Both the position numbers and the translations under genes were made by a program. Below, piece by piece: positions 37,248-45,465 of a stretch of 64,000 bases of DNA. The number at the start of each line of letters is the position of its first letter. Within the stretch, counting starts at the first letter, position 1. This DNA comes from Paenibacillus_AA sp045062745 (GTDB lineage: Bacteria; Bacillota; Bacilli; Paenibacillales; NBRC-103111), in NCBI RefSeq assembly GCF_045062745.1, contig NZ_JBJGED010000002.1, positions 1-64,000 of the forward strand, given 5' to 3'. The notes under the pieces are model-generated. The model did no database searches. It was given only the letters and a program-made list of their open reading frames with translations, and had not been told where the DNA came from.

Positions 37248-37691
37248 ATGGCAGTCGTAAAAGCCAGGCAGCAGGATATTGATATGTTGGCAAGGTTGCT
37301 TCGAGCTGAAGCTGAGACCGAAGGCGAAATGGGCATGCTCCTTGTTGGAAATGTTGGCATTAACCGAATAAGAGCGAATTGCTCCGATTTTAAAGGAATC
37401 CGGACAATTCCCCAAATGATCAACCAGCCGCATGCCTTCGAAGCGTTGCACTATGGTTTGTACTATCAAAAAGCAAGAGATAGGGAACGCCGTCTGGCGC
37501 AAAGGGCTGTGAATGGGGAGCGGAATTGGCCAGGCAAATACTCCCTATGGTATTTCCGTCCAGGAACGTTCGAAAATCCCGGACCATGTCCGCCAACTTG
37601 GTATAATCAGCCGCACGTAGGACGATGGAAGAAGCACTGTTTTTATGAACCGACCGCGGAAGAATGTGAAAATGTATATAATACGTATTAA
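37248..37691 (+). CDS. CwlJ/SleB-type cell wall hydrolase
   Basis: 147 residues forming only the catalytic hydrolase-2 domain. Features are LARLLRAEAETEGEMGMLLVGNVGINR (the catalytic Glu is in RAEAE), FHF-like PHAFEALHYGLYY and the C-terminal WYNQPHVGRWKKHCFYEPT. CwlJ degrades muramic-lactam cortex peptidoglycan during germination and needs no signal peptide of its own, as here. AGAGGTGAG precedes the ATG. This gene marks the host as a spore former. Confidence 0.9.
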   Translation: MAVVKARQQDIDMLARLLRAEAETEGEMGMLLVGNVGINRIRANCSDFKGIRTIPQMINQPHAFEALHYGLYYQKARDRERRLAQRAVNGERNWPGKYSLWYFRPGTFENPGPCPPTWYNQPHVGRWKKHCFYEPTAEECENVYNTY

Positions 37692-37752
37692 TTATATGAA
37701 CGAAAAGAGCTCAGGATCTCTTAACCTGACTTGTCACAGCCATGTGTCGGTA

Positions 37753-37822
37753 GACAAGAACTTTATCTCATTGAGTGCCGCGTAAATCGCGGCTTCTTTG
37801 GGTTTAGTGGAATAAGGTTGTT
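37753..37822 (+). mobile_element. MITE copy 2 with TnsB-type ends
   Basis: Left end GACAAGAACTTTATCTCATT, central GCCGC-GTAAATC-GCGGC hairpin, and a decayed right end reading GGAATAAGGTTGTT. The centre and left end match the copy at 23584-23654. The right edge meets the end of the membrane-protein pseudogene. Confidence 0.72.
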
Positions 37823-38281
37823 AGCAATATTGAATCCAATAGGGCAAGTTTTGAGGTTTTACCGCTGCACTAACGGGCACGAGAACTAATCCAAAGAACA
37901 GTCCAACGATACCTAACCACACCGCACCGAGAAAGTCACGTGAAATATGATCCCGACTGTTCCAAAAAAAGCGCCAAATGCGAATGGAACAACTGCATAT
38001 GGTGTTGTACCGCCACCTGCATCTTTATGTGCATCCCAAATACCGAACAAATAGACGCAGGGGTAAAACAAGAGCCATTGGTAGTTCGTTTGATTTATTG
38101 TGTTCTCAATTTCACCATGAAAACTGGAAATGATGATTTCATTTAAGTTGGATTGAATATTAATCAAAAATTCCAATCCAACCAGTAACAGTCCTTTTAA
38201 ATACCAACCATTGAGAAGTTGTCCAAAGCCAGGCAAAGCTATACTCCAAAGAAATACCTCAGTACGGGTACATTTTCCCAT
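37821..38281 (-). pseudogene. Small polytopic membrane protein, frameshifted
   Basis: The intact part (122 codons from 38281) has about three membrane helices (ALPGFGQLLNGWYLKGLLLVGLEF, YQWLLFYPCVYLFGIWDA, FAFGAFFGTVGIIF). It stops at 37913, but the +1 frame continues FLGAVWLGIVGLFFGLVL and ends at 37821, giving the missing last helix. A single frameshift near 37940 explains this. The C-terminal part contains a core-like CTAACGGGCACGA (complement strand), possibly a footprint of the repeat family. Function unknown. Confidence 0.6.
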
Positions 38282-38309
38282 ATCTTACCCAACTTTTCAT
38301 TAACGTAAT

Positions 38310-39335
38310 TTAATTATGTGCTAACGCTTTACGGTCATCTGCTTGTGGCGGCTGTTCCATCCAGTTGTTGTCAATCATAATGTTTGCCCCGTCTTCTTCA
38401 TATTGTTGAGTTTCTGTAATAATACGCTGATATTGTAATATCACATCGGATCTCATACATACTGCCATTCCAGCACCATAAAATCCTATTGCCGTATTAA
38501 TCAGTACCATTGCATGATACATAATCAGCTTGTCTGAAAATGGTGGTATCATTGAATTCGTAACCTCTGATTCCCAACGATTAGGGGAAGGTAAGTCGTT
38601 TTCGTGTAAGATTGAGTTGAAGACCTCTATGTGTTTAAAAGTTATATCGACCCCTCTTACCATATAATCCTTGACCTCTTGGGACTTTGCTACTTGACTG
38701 AATCCCATTTGAAGAGCTCTGCTCACAATGTCTTTCTTCAAATTGAAAAAAATATTGCTTATCTCAATCGCGTTTAAAGGTCTGCGGTCGCCAAACCAAC
38801 CGCTTAAAAAGGATTGCTTTTTGACATAGCCAGCATTTTGCGGTGTTGATATATACGGGGGTCTGGAGTAAACGCCTTTAGATAACAATATCTCGGTTGT
38901 CTTATGATAAAGTTCCATTGATGAACACATACATTTCGTGTAATACTCACGAATATCTGAACGTGTCGCAGTTGTTAAGGCAACATTATAACCAGTTAGA
39001 CCGTGAATGCTCATTTCGTTCAGGTACATTAACCAGAAGGCATCTGAAAATAAACGCGGAGCTGACAAATTTACATCATGATCTGTAAATCCAAACGGAA
39101 TCGGGAAGTTTTCTTCCTTAAAAATTTCAGTTATGGTTTGGATATGCTGTTCAGCTAAGCTTAGGGCTAATTCAAAGATCGGTTTAATTTCAGTATCTTC
39201 AACTTTTTCCAACATGTGCTTAGTGACACAAATTGCCATAGTATCATTTAAGTAAGCGCTCCAAAGGCTTCCCATTTCTGGTGATGTAATTCGTATGCTG
39301 TGTTCGGTTTCATTTTTCGCTTTTACATTATACAT
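38310..39335 (-). CDS. DUF3231 family protein
   Basis: 341 residues, recognised by the duplicated four-helix pattern of DUF3231. The first half starts LTSPEMGSLW-like (SPEMGSLWSAYLNDTMAICVTKHMLE) with FPIPFGFTDHDVN; the second half repeats ISNIFFNLKKDIVSRAL and ENDLPSPNRWESEVT. These proteins are ferritin-like helical bundles common in spore formers; activity unknown. The ATG at 39335 is used because AATGGAGG lies upstream and related proteins start close to the SPEMG block. Confidence 0.8.
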   Translation of the reverse strand: MYNVKAKNETEHSIRITSPEMGSLWSAYLNDTMAICVTKHMLEKVEDTEIKPIFELALSLAEQHIQTITEIFKEENFPIPFGFTDHDVNLSAPRLFSDAFWLMYLNEMSIHGLTGYNVALTTATRSDIREYYTKCMCSSMELYHKTTEILLSKGVYSRPPYISTPQNAGYVKKQSFLSGWFGDRRPLNAIEISNIFFNLKKDIVSRALQMGFSQVAKSQEVKDYMVRGVDITFKHIEVFNSILHENDLPSPNRWESEVTNSMIPPFSDKLIMYHAMVLINTAIGFYGAGMAVCMRSDVILQYQRIITETQQYEEDGANIMIDNNWMEQPPQADDRKALAHN

Positions 39336-39396
39336 AAAATTGGCTAAACCTCCATTGAAGTTGACTTCAATCATATTTTGTGAAAAACAAAGCAAT

Positions 39397-39488
39397 TTAT
39401 GTATTGTCTATTTTGCCCGGATCCCCTTCTCTTAAATTTTGGGCATCACAGATTCTCTTCGGAATGGTGACTTGTCCTTTGGAGCTGT
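39397..39488 (-). pseudogene. AbrB/MazE-type antitoxin fragment
   Basis: On the minus strand SSKGQVTIPKRICDAQNLREGD is the core of an AbrB/SpoVT swapped-hairpin DNA-binding domain. Upstream the frame runs into the transposase relic and downstream it stops after a few codons, so only about 30 codons remain. Confidence 0.6.
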
Positions 39489-39499
39489 TCCGTCCCGAG

Positions 39500-39983
39500 G
39501 TGTAGGGCTCGTGAACAAGGGCGAGGTGATGATGCTCGAGGAACTGAATGCCGCACTGCGCAGCTGGCTCGATGGCTACTACCATACGCGCGAGCAAGAA
39601 CGAAGTAATCGCCGCTATCGCGATTTGAAGCCAGCCTCAAGCCGCGCAAGTGCATGCCGCTGGTGAAACTCAATGTGCCCTTCCTGCTCGGAAGGGCTGC
39701 ATCCAGCTGGGCGGGAACACATACGAGGTGGACAGCGATCTCGCGTGCCTGACGGTCGCCCTACGGTACGCCCCGTTTGATCTGAGCCAGCTGCTGGGAA
39801 GGAGAGCAGCGGTATGCGGATTACGTGCCGGTGGAGCTGAACAACAAAGGCAGCCGCAAGTTCGCTGCTGAAGCGCGTGCCGAGGCACCTGAGGCACCTG
39901 CGGACGAGACGTTCTCGTTCCTGGCGCTGGCCGAGATGAGGCGCCAGGCGGCTTGGAAAGCAGAAGAAGAAATTTACATCTAG
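39500..39983 (+). pseudogene. C-terminal relic of a Mu/TnsB-type DDE transposase
   Basis: Three frames in succession encode pieces of one protein: LEELNAALRSWLDGYYHTRE, then CIQLGGNTYEVDSDL and VALRYAPFDLS, then YADYVPVELNNKGSRKF and FSFLALAEMRRQAAWKAEEE before TAG 39981. These are the last parts of TnsB/Mu-type transposases that normally pair with an ExeA-like AAA ATPase. The catalytic core is gone and at least two frameshifts are present. Confidence 0.75.
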
Positions 39984-39994
39984 GGAGCCACAAA

Positions 39995-40049
39995 TGACAA
40001 GAACTTTATCCCATTCCCGAATTTGACAAGAACTTTATCTCATTCCCGA
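39995..40049 (+). mobile_element. Transposon end with two direct TnsB-type repeats
   Basis: Two copies of TGACAAGAACTTTATC followed by CATTCCCGA, at 39995 and 40024, 29 bases apart and directly after the transposase relic stop. Tandem end repeats are expected for TnsB-type transposases. Confidence 0.75.
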
Positions 40050-40085
40050 CAGATTGCTCGTCTATATGAAAAATCTGGTTTACAG

Positions 40086-40165
40086 GTTAACGAGTAACGA
40101 TAGTTCAACACCAAAACGGCTGCCACTGGGCAGCCGTCTGCGCTAACGGGCAGGATAATTCAATC
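40086..40165 (+). repeat. Palindromic element copy
   Basis: Left core GTTAACGAGTAACGATAGTT, hairpin CGGCTGCC / GGCAGCCG (perfect 8 bp), right core TGCGCTAACGGGCAGGATAA then TTCAATC. Ends about 70 bp before the small membrane protein gene. Confidence 0.82.
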
Positions 40166-40236
40166 ACTTCGCGAACAACTTAAATCATGGCGAATTTATT
40201 GCAATTGATTATTAATTCCAAAAAGGGGACGACATA

Positions 40237-40515
40237 ATGATATTTTTCGAGAAAACAAACAAGCTGTCTAATTTCTTTTTTGTTATGTTTGTATTATTTC
40301 TCATTCTGACGATAGTCTTCTTTGCAAGTAGCCAATTCACAGAGGTTCTTTCGTATAACTTCACCAATGATCTAAGAGGAACAGTCCTGATGTTAGTTTG
40401 TATTATGATTTCGATTTCTTCCTTAGTTGCTGGAGTATCACTTAAGTATTTGATAAAAGAGGCAAATAATGAGATTGAATTACTTGAAGAAAGAATGAAG
40501 AGGGATAAATTTTAG
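40237..40515 (+). CDS. Small two-helix membrane protein
   Basis: 92 residues with two membrane helices (about 12-30 and 49-70) and a charged C-terminal helix (KEANNEIELLEERMKRDKF). AAAGGGG precedes the ATG. No family recognised. The gene is AT-rich and sits between two palindromic elements as a single-gene unit. Confidence 0.75.
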   Translation: MIFFEKTNKLSNFFFVMFVLFLILTIVFFASSQFTEVLSYNFTNDLRGTVLMLVCIMISISSLVAGVSLKYLIKEANNEIELLEERMKRDKF

Positions 40516-40550
40516 ATTATACTAAGGGATATCAAAGTGGACAATAACAT

Positions 40551-40661
40551 CGTCTAACACCATTTTTACACTTCGGGCCATCGGTCCGCCAGATTGATTT
40601 CGATTTTAAGCTATCGAGGAACTATAGCGTGACGATGGATCCGATCCATCGCTTATTTTCG
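40551..40661 (+). repeat. Variant palindromic element (TAACACCAT type)
   Basis: Starts TCTAACACCATTTTTACAC, has a CGGGCC-ATC-GGTCCG hairpin and then the core TTAAGCTATCGAGGAACTAT, followed by a second hairpin GATGGATCCGATCCATC. A sister copy lies at 43790-43864. Confidence 0.6.
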
Positions 40662-40781
40662 TTTCCGTGTACTCAATAAACAGGAGTAATGTAACTAATG
40701 CTAAAACAGCGGTTACAAATTTTGCCAGGCGACGGAATGGAGGACACTGAATCACAGGAAGAAAGTTTACGTAGAGAACAT

Positions 40782-42047
40782 TCACTTAAGATTATGGGTC
40801 ACTGCCCAGAATAGAAGAGCCAAAGCACTGACAATTGCACCTAACAAGCACACTCCATTCCAGCCTAAGTAAACATAGATACTGGTAGATGCGATTGACC
40901 CGGTGGCGCTACCAATGGAATAGAAAATCATGTAACCAGCAGTAAGCCTACTGCGAGCCTCACGGCGCAAAGTAAGGATCATGCTCTGGTTGGTGACATG
41001 TACGGCTTGTACTGCCAGGTCAAGAAGGACAATACCGACGATTAATGCGAGAAGTGAATGTTGAGTATAACTTATGGGCAACCATGATATAAGCAACAGA
41101 ATCAATGCCACGCCTGTGGTCCTCTGCCCTAAACCTCGATCGGCAAGACGACCTGCTCGCGTCGCTGCTAACGCCCCAGCAACTCCAGCGAGACCAAACG
41201 CTCCAATCGCTGTATGTGAAAGTGAAAGCGGCGGTGCGCTGAGAGGCAGCACTAGGGGAGTCCATAATATACTGAAAGCGGTAAAAATCATCAGGCATAG
41301 TGCAGCACGGATTCGCAGGATTCGTTCTTGTGCGAACAGCGTGAGCAGCGAACGAAGCAGCTGTAGGTAGGATAATGATTCACTTTTGTGCTCATAATGC
41401 GGCAGTACCCTAAACAATACACATGCCACGATTAGCGTTAATACCGCAGAGACAAGGTAGACAGAACGCCAACCGGCTAAATCCGTTAAAACGCCAGCGA
41501 AAGTTCGCGCCAGTAGAATACCAATTACGATTCCGCTTGTCACAACACCCACGGCACGCCCGCGTTCGGCTGGGGCAGCCAAAGTTGCCGCGAACGCAAC
41601 GAGCTTCTGTGTCACTACGGCAAGCAATCCAACCGCAGCAATACCTATGAATAACACCATGCTGGTGGGGGCGGTACCAACCACAATCAGTGCCAAGACG
41701 GATACTAGCATCTGTCCAGCGATCAGCCAACGTCGATTTAATAAATCGCCGAGGGGCACTAGCAATAGCAGTCCAAGTGCGTAACAAACTTGAGTGATTG
41801 TAATAACAATGCCGACGGATGAATGAGTAATACCGAACTCGTTTGAAATAGCATCCAGCAAGGGTTGCGCGTAATATATGTTGGCGACTGCCAGTCCGCA
41901 GGCGATTGCAAATAAGAGTGCAACATTGCGGGACATTAAAAATGCGGGCACTGATCCTGATGCTATAAGCGTCTCTTGAGCTGGTTGAACATGGTTGCCT
42001 GTATAATCCACAGTAATGACTTTCGGTTCTTTCACAAAGTTCCCCAA
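40782..42047 (-). CDS. MFS efflux transporter
   Basis: 421 residues, about 12 membrane helices. It has the family loop motif LLLVPLGDLLNRRWL between helices 2 and 3 and AVANIYYAQPLLDAIS in helix 1, placing it with the YnfM/AraJ-like drug-efflux branch of DHA1 transporters. It is divergently transcribed from a TetR gene, with an operator before each start. It probably exports a toxic small molecule under TetR control. A second MFS/TetR pair lies at 45.5-47.3 kb. Confidence 0.9.
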   Translation of the reverse strand: MGNFVKEPKVITVDYTGNHVQPAQETLIASGSVPAFLMSRNVALLFAIACGLAVANIYYAQPLLDAISNEFGITHSSVGIVITITQVCYALGLLLLVPLGDLLNRRWLIAGQMLVSVLALIVVGTAPTSMVLFIGIAAVGLLAVVTQKLVAFAATLAAPAERGRAVGVVTSGIVIGILLARTFAGVLTDLAGWRSVYLVSAVLTLIVACVLFRVLPHYEHKSESLSYLQLLRSLLTLFAQERILRIRAALCLMIFTAFSILWTPLVLPLSAPPLSLSHTAIGAFGLAGVAGALAATRAGRLADRGLGQRTTGVALILLLISWLPISYTQHSLLALIVGIVLLDLAVQAVHVTNQSMILTLRREARSRLTAGYMIFYSIGSATGSIASTSIYVYLGWNGVCLLGAIVSALALLFWAVTHNLK

Positions 42048-42094
42048 AGATAAAGCCTCCTTAAATATATTGTTATCAGATTTATAAAATAAAT

Positions 42095-42106
42095 TACCGA
42101 TCGGTA
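42095..42106. promoter_or_regulatory. TetR operator upstream of MFS gene
   Basis: TACCGATCGGTA is a perfect 12-bp palindrome 48 bases before the MFS start. It matches the site at 42282-42293 in 10 of 12 positions. Confidence 0.65.
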
Positions 42107-42281
42107 TGGAATGTTTCCTGATAAATATAACTCTGAAAAAAGATAACTGTCAAGAGATAACTGTAGAGGACAGGCTGAAATGGATCGAGAACTCTTTTTC
42201 TCTGCTATTTAGATGAGATCTAAGAGCTGAAAAAGCTTAATTTAATTGACAGGATAATCTTCACAAAATACAATTATAATA

Positions 42282-42293
42282 TACCGTTCGATA
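42282..42293. promoter_or_regulatory. TetR operator upstream of tetR gene
   Basis: TACCGTTCGATA, imperfect palindrome directly after a TATAAT (-10-like, 42275-42280) and 18 bases before the TetR start. This position would block transcription, consistent with autorepression. Confidence 0.6.
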
Positions 42294-42311
42294 TGAAAAG
42301 AGGGGGTTGCT

Positions 42312-42893
42312 ATGGCTCGACCACGCGAATTTGATGAGGAAAAGGCATTGGATGCAGCTATGCAACTTTTTTGGGAAAAAGGGTTCGAAGCTACCTCTTT
42401 AAGCGACTTGACATCAAGAATGGGCATTCAGCGTCCAAGCATATACTCCACCTTTGGAGACAAAAAAGGATTATTTGAAGCTGCGTTGCGAAAATATACG
42501 AGTTCCCATGCTGCCTATGTTCGTGCCAATCTTCAAAACAATTCTTCTGTTAAAGAGGCATTCCGTGCCTTTTTTGAAAATATGGTGGCGAAAGAATATG
42601 AAAAAAGTCCGAACTGGGGGTGCTTTTGCATCAATTCGATGGTGGAACTGGCTCCTCATGATGAGAAATTTGAAATCCTAACAAGAGAACATCAGATGTA
42701 TCTCTCAGTAATATTCCAAGAAACGATTGAACGAGGTTTGCGCTCAGGTGAGCTTGATACCTGTATTAACGCAAAGAGTTTAGCGCAGACACTTGTCATA
42801 TCGTTAATAGGGCTTACTGTTTTCATGAAATCTCGTCCTGAAAGAGTAGTTGTTGATAATTTTGTAAAAGAAATACTTACTTTGATGAAGTAG
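42312..42893 (+). CDS. TetR family regulator
   Basis: 193 residues. The N-terminal helix-turn-helix reads FDEEKALDAAMQLFWEKGFEATSLSDLTSRMGIQRPSIYSTFGDKKGLFEAAL; the C-terminal ligand domain contains NWGCFCINSMVELAPHD, typical of the AcrR-like group. AGAGGGGG precedes the ATG. It is the repressor of the divergent MFS gene and of itself, as judged from the paired operators. Confidence 0.92.
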   Translation: MARPREFDEEKALDAAMQLFWEKGFEATSLSDLTSRMGIQRPSIYSTFGDKKGLFEAALRKYTSSHAAYVRANLQNNSSVKEAFRAFFENMVAKEYEKSPNWGCFCINSMVELAPHDEKFEILTREHQMYLSVIFQETIERGLRSGELDTCINAKSLAQTLVISLIGLTVFMKSRPERVVVDNFVKEILTLMK

Positions 42894-42961
42894 AATCAAA
42901 AAATAGGATAGTGCCATCATGATATCAACAGAAGGAGTGCACGAATTTTTTTTATTTTATC

Positions 42962-43088
42962 AATCCCTGCCGCGGGGCGGCCGTTATTGCGCTAACGGGA
43001 GCTGATAGTTCAATCATGAGACGACGGCAGCTGGCCCAAAGATCGGCTGTCGTTTCCCGCTGAAGTGAACGGGCAGGATAGTTCAATC
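42962..43088 (+). repeat. Tandem palindromic elements sharing a core
   Basis: A right half (CCGCGGGGCGG hairpin, then TTGCGCTAACGGGAG) runs straight into a complete copy: GATAGTTCAATCA, hairpin CGGCAGCTGG..GATCGGCTGTCG, right core CTGAAGTGAACGGGCAGGAT. The shared core shows that the right end of one copy serves as left end of the next. Confidence 0.82.
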
Positions 43089-43185
43089 GTTTCTCGAATA
43101 TTTTCTGAGTTGGATAATTTTATAATCTTGGTGAATTTAATGTTATCTGAAAGATGCACAAATCATATAAGTGAGGGTGATTCGT

Positions 43186-43773
43186 TTGAAGCAAGGAATC
43201 ATTGTTTTGATGAACGGAACTTCAAGTTCAGGGAAGACAAGTATTGCTATGGAACTGATGAATCAGAAAGAGATTCTTTTCCATCATTTATCAGTAGATG
43301 ATTTTATCAAGGATTTTTTTAAAAATAATTTTTCAGATATTGAACCTACAAGAGAAGTAGATGACCGAGTTGTAGCACAAATAACTTTTGATCCCTTAAA
43401 CTCACTGTACTATTCGAAAATTAAATTGTTTTCAGAAATGGGTTTGAATGTAATAGTTGATACCGTTATTCAAAATGACAAGTGGTTTAATGAGTGTCTT
43501 GATGTATTTTCTGATCAGCCTACATTATTTATAGGTGTAATATGCTCGAAAGAAGAACTCATAAGGAGAGAGCAAACAAGAGGAGATAGACAAATTGGAC
43601 TAGCAGCTTCACAGTTCAACAAAGTATATTGCATTGATGAATATGACCTCGAAGTAAATACGGAAGAGATGAATCCAATAGAATGTGCCGAAAAGATATT
43701 AAGTTTCATTAAGTCCAATAAGGAATACTCGGTATTTAAGAAATTACGTAAAAGAAATGTTAGTGTTTCCTAG
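43186..43773 (+). CDS. Chloramphenicol-phosphotransferase-like P-loop kinase
   Basis: 195 residues. The Walker A motif is LMNGTSSSGKTS (about 8-19). HLSVDDFI, NVIVDTVIQN and the arginine-rich lid RREQTRGDRQIGLA follow, the layout of CPT-like small-molecule kinases. It may inactivate an antibiotic or phosphorylate a metabolite; the substrate is not predictable. TTG at 43186 is preferred, with GTGAGGGTGA just upstream. It is very AT-rich and stands alone between two repeats, a cassette-like setting. Confidence 0.8.
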   Translation: MKQGIIVLMNGTSSSGKTSIAMELMNQKEILFHHLSVDDFIKDFFKNNFSDIEPTREVDDRVVAQITFDPLNSLYYSKIKLFSEMGLNVIVDTVIQNDKWFNECLDVFSDQPTLFIGVICSKEELIRREQTRGDRQIGLAASQFNKVYCIDEYDLEVNTEEMNPIECAEKILSFIKSNKEYSVFKKLRKRNVSVS

Positions 43774-43789
43774 ATGGTATATCCATCAG

Positions 43790-43864
43790 ATAACACCATA
43801 TTCAAGCATTGGGGCTATCGCCCCTCGAGCAGATCGAGGGATCTCGGAATTAAGCTATCTTGAA
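43790..43864 (+). repeat. Variant palindromic element (TAACACCAT type)
   Basis: ATAACACCATATTCAAGC, perfect GGGGC-TATC-GCCCC hairpin, a second CTCGA..TCGAG stem, then TTAAGCTATCTTGAA. It directly follows the kinase gene, as the sister copy at 40551 follows the small membrane gene. Confidence 0.6.
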
Positions 43865-43907
43865 AATAACGCATACCGCGTATCCCGAAAAAAGACAATA
43901 CGAAACT

Positions 43908-43947
43908 AGGCGCAGCTTGTACAGTTTTAAAAAAAGCTGCGTCTTCT
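43908..43947 (+). terminator. Terminator-like hairpin
   Basis: GGCGCAGCTT pairs with AAGCTGCGTC around an A/T-rich loop and is followed by TTCTTTGTTT. Confidence 0.6.
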
Positions 43948-43994
43948 TTGTTTAGTAGGGAAGATCAGGAAGCTTCGGATGTGGCCAATGTTAC

Positions 43995-44216
43995 GGTAAA
44001 GCCAAGGTTTTCGAGCTTTCGGACGGTCTGTCTAACAGTTTTCTGGAATATTATGGGTGTCCGAAAACAGGTAAAACAACCACTCTATCGAATACATTTA
44101 GCTATCATTGCGCTAATGTTGCAAACTTTTATGATCTTGCAACCGATGATCACAAAGTCATTCATGGGGAGTTGACACGAGCCAGTGCACGATTTGTTGA
44201 AACATACCGAACATAG
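43995..44216 (+). pseudogene. Unrecognised coding remnant
   Basis: A 73-codon open frame without a plausible start: KVFELSDGLSNSFLEYYGC, then ANVANFYDLATDDHKVIHGE and ASARFVETYRT before TAG. Its amino-acid composition looks like real protein. It overlaps the start of the YqjF-like gene, so it is probably the tail of a lost gene. Family unknown. Confidence 0.35.
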
Positions 44217-44931
44217 GCCATACCCTCTGTCTCAAGGTCCTTGGATCATGACCCAGACATGGGAGAGGTTGCTTTTCGCTCATTGGCCGGTACCGCCGGA
44301 CATCATGAAGGTGCATCTGCCGAAGCATCTACCGCTCGACACGTATGACGGCTATGCGTGGATCGGGATCGTACCATTCCACATGTGCGGTATACGTCCA
44401 AGATGGCTACCAGCAGTTCCTTATTTGTCCGCATTTCCAGAAATTAATGTGCGTACTTACGTAGTGAGGGATGAGAAGCCGGGAGTATACTTCTTCAGCT
44501 TGGATGTTACGAATCCGATGGCAGTGGCATTAGCCAGAGGAGTGTTTCATTTGCCCTATTATCGGGCAAGGATGGGGATGGAGAGATCGGGAGTTGGCTG
44601 GAGTTATAGAAGTGAGCGAACTAGCCGCTTTGCACCGCAGGCAGTATTCACGGGCTCCTACGCGCCGATATCGAACGTTTATCGGGCTTCTCCCGGCTCC
44701 ATCGATGAATGGCTGACAGAAAGGTATTGTTTATATACAACCCATGGCGGAATTCTGTACCGCGGTGAAATTCATCATTTGCCTTGGCCTCTTCAACGAG
44801 CGGAGGCGGAATTAGAAACAAATGAAATGCATCCGGATTTCAAACGTTATGTTACGACTTCAACCGCTCCGATTCTGCATTACGCCAAGACTCTCAAAAC
44901 CTTAATCTGGCCTTTAGTCAAAGTCACTTAA
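44185..44931 (+). CDS. YqjF-like DUF2071 protein
   Basis: 248 residues with the DUF2071 pattern: HRPYPLSQGPWIMTQTWERLLFAHWPV at the N-terminus, AWIGIVPFHMCGIRPRWLPAVPYLSAFPEINVRTYV and HLPYYRARM. The family is related to acetoacetate-decarboxylase-like folds and its role is unknown. The GTG at 44185 fits the usual N-terminus; GGGGAG lies about 12 bases upstream. A shorter start at ATG 44248 is possible. Confidence 0.82.
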   Translation: MHDLLKHTEHRPYPLSQGPWIMTQTWERLLFAHWPVPPDIMKVHLPKHLPLDTYDGYAWIGIVPFHMCGIRPRWLPAVPYLSAFPEINVRTYVVRDEKPGVYFFSLDVTNPMAVALARGVFHLPYYRARMGMERSGVGWSYRSERTSRFAPQAVFTGSYAPISNVYRASPGSIDEWLTERYCLYTTHGGILYRGEIHHLPWPLQRAEAELETNEMHPDFKRYVTTSTAPILHYAKTLKTLIWPLVKVT

Positions 44932-45194
44932 GAAAGCTCCTATTGATGTGTATTCAAACGAGGAGCATGTCTGCACGTCTGGCGTTGATTAGCAACCGAA
45001 TTTAAATGGTTGTACTCGAATTCGAAGCTCTAGCACGGGCTTCTGCCACGGGGGCTACCTCCTTAAAAGGAGCGACATTCCGTGGTGCACCGAGGTCCTT
45101 GGGGTCAGACTAACGGATGGGTTCGCGACACTCTTAGTTTATCGACCTCCCTCGCCAATTTTCATTATCTGTGGTGCCCGACAGGGCATGGGGG

Positions 45195-45276
45195 GCTAAC
45201 GGATACGATAGCGTTGAAAACTGATCATGGGGCCGCCGTGGATGATATTCGGGCGGCCCTTTAAGCTATCGGGCAG
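45195..45276 (+). repeat. Palindromic element copy
   Basis: Left core GCTAACGGATACGATAGCG, long hairpin GGGGCCGCC..GGGCGGCCC, right core TTTAAGCTATCGGGCAG. It lies in the 44932-45465 gap, which otherwise contains only unrecognised scraps. Confidence 0.8.
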
Positions 45277-45408
45277 ATTACTCTAATACCTAGCAAATGC
45301 TATTCTTTAGAAAGTGGTGATCGAAAAGCAGAGGTCCACTAATTTCACTTAAAAGTCTGTAATCCATCTTATCCCAGCCTGAGCTAAGTTTCATATCTGC
45401 AGAAAATA

Positions 45409-45426
45409 CTGGACTTATCGTTCCAG
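45409..45426. promoter_or_regulatory. TetR operator upstream of second tetR
   Basis: CTGGACTTATCGTTCCAG, arms CTGGA/TCCAG, 40 bases before the TetR start; related to the site at 46062-46078. Confidence 0.5.
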
Positions 45427-45465
45427 AAAAGTATATACTGTACCTACGGAAACGGAGGGAGAACC

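Noticed and set aside
45082..45264. 60-codon frame before the second TetR gene
   Set aside because: It runs through a palindromic element copy and its apparent protein is translated repeat; no known family.
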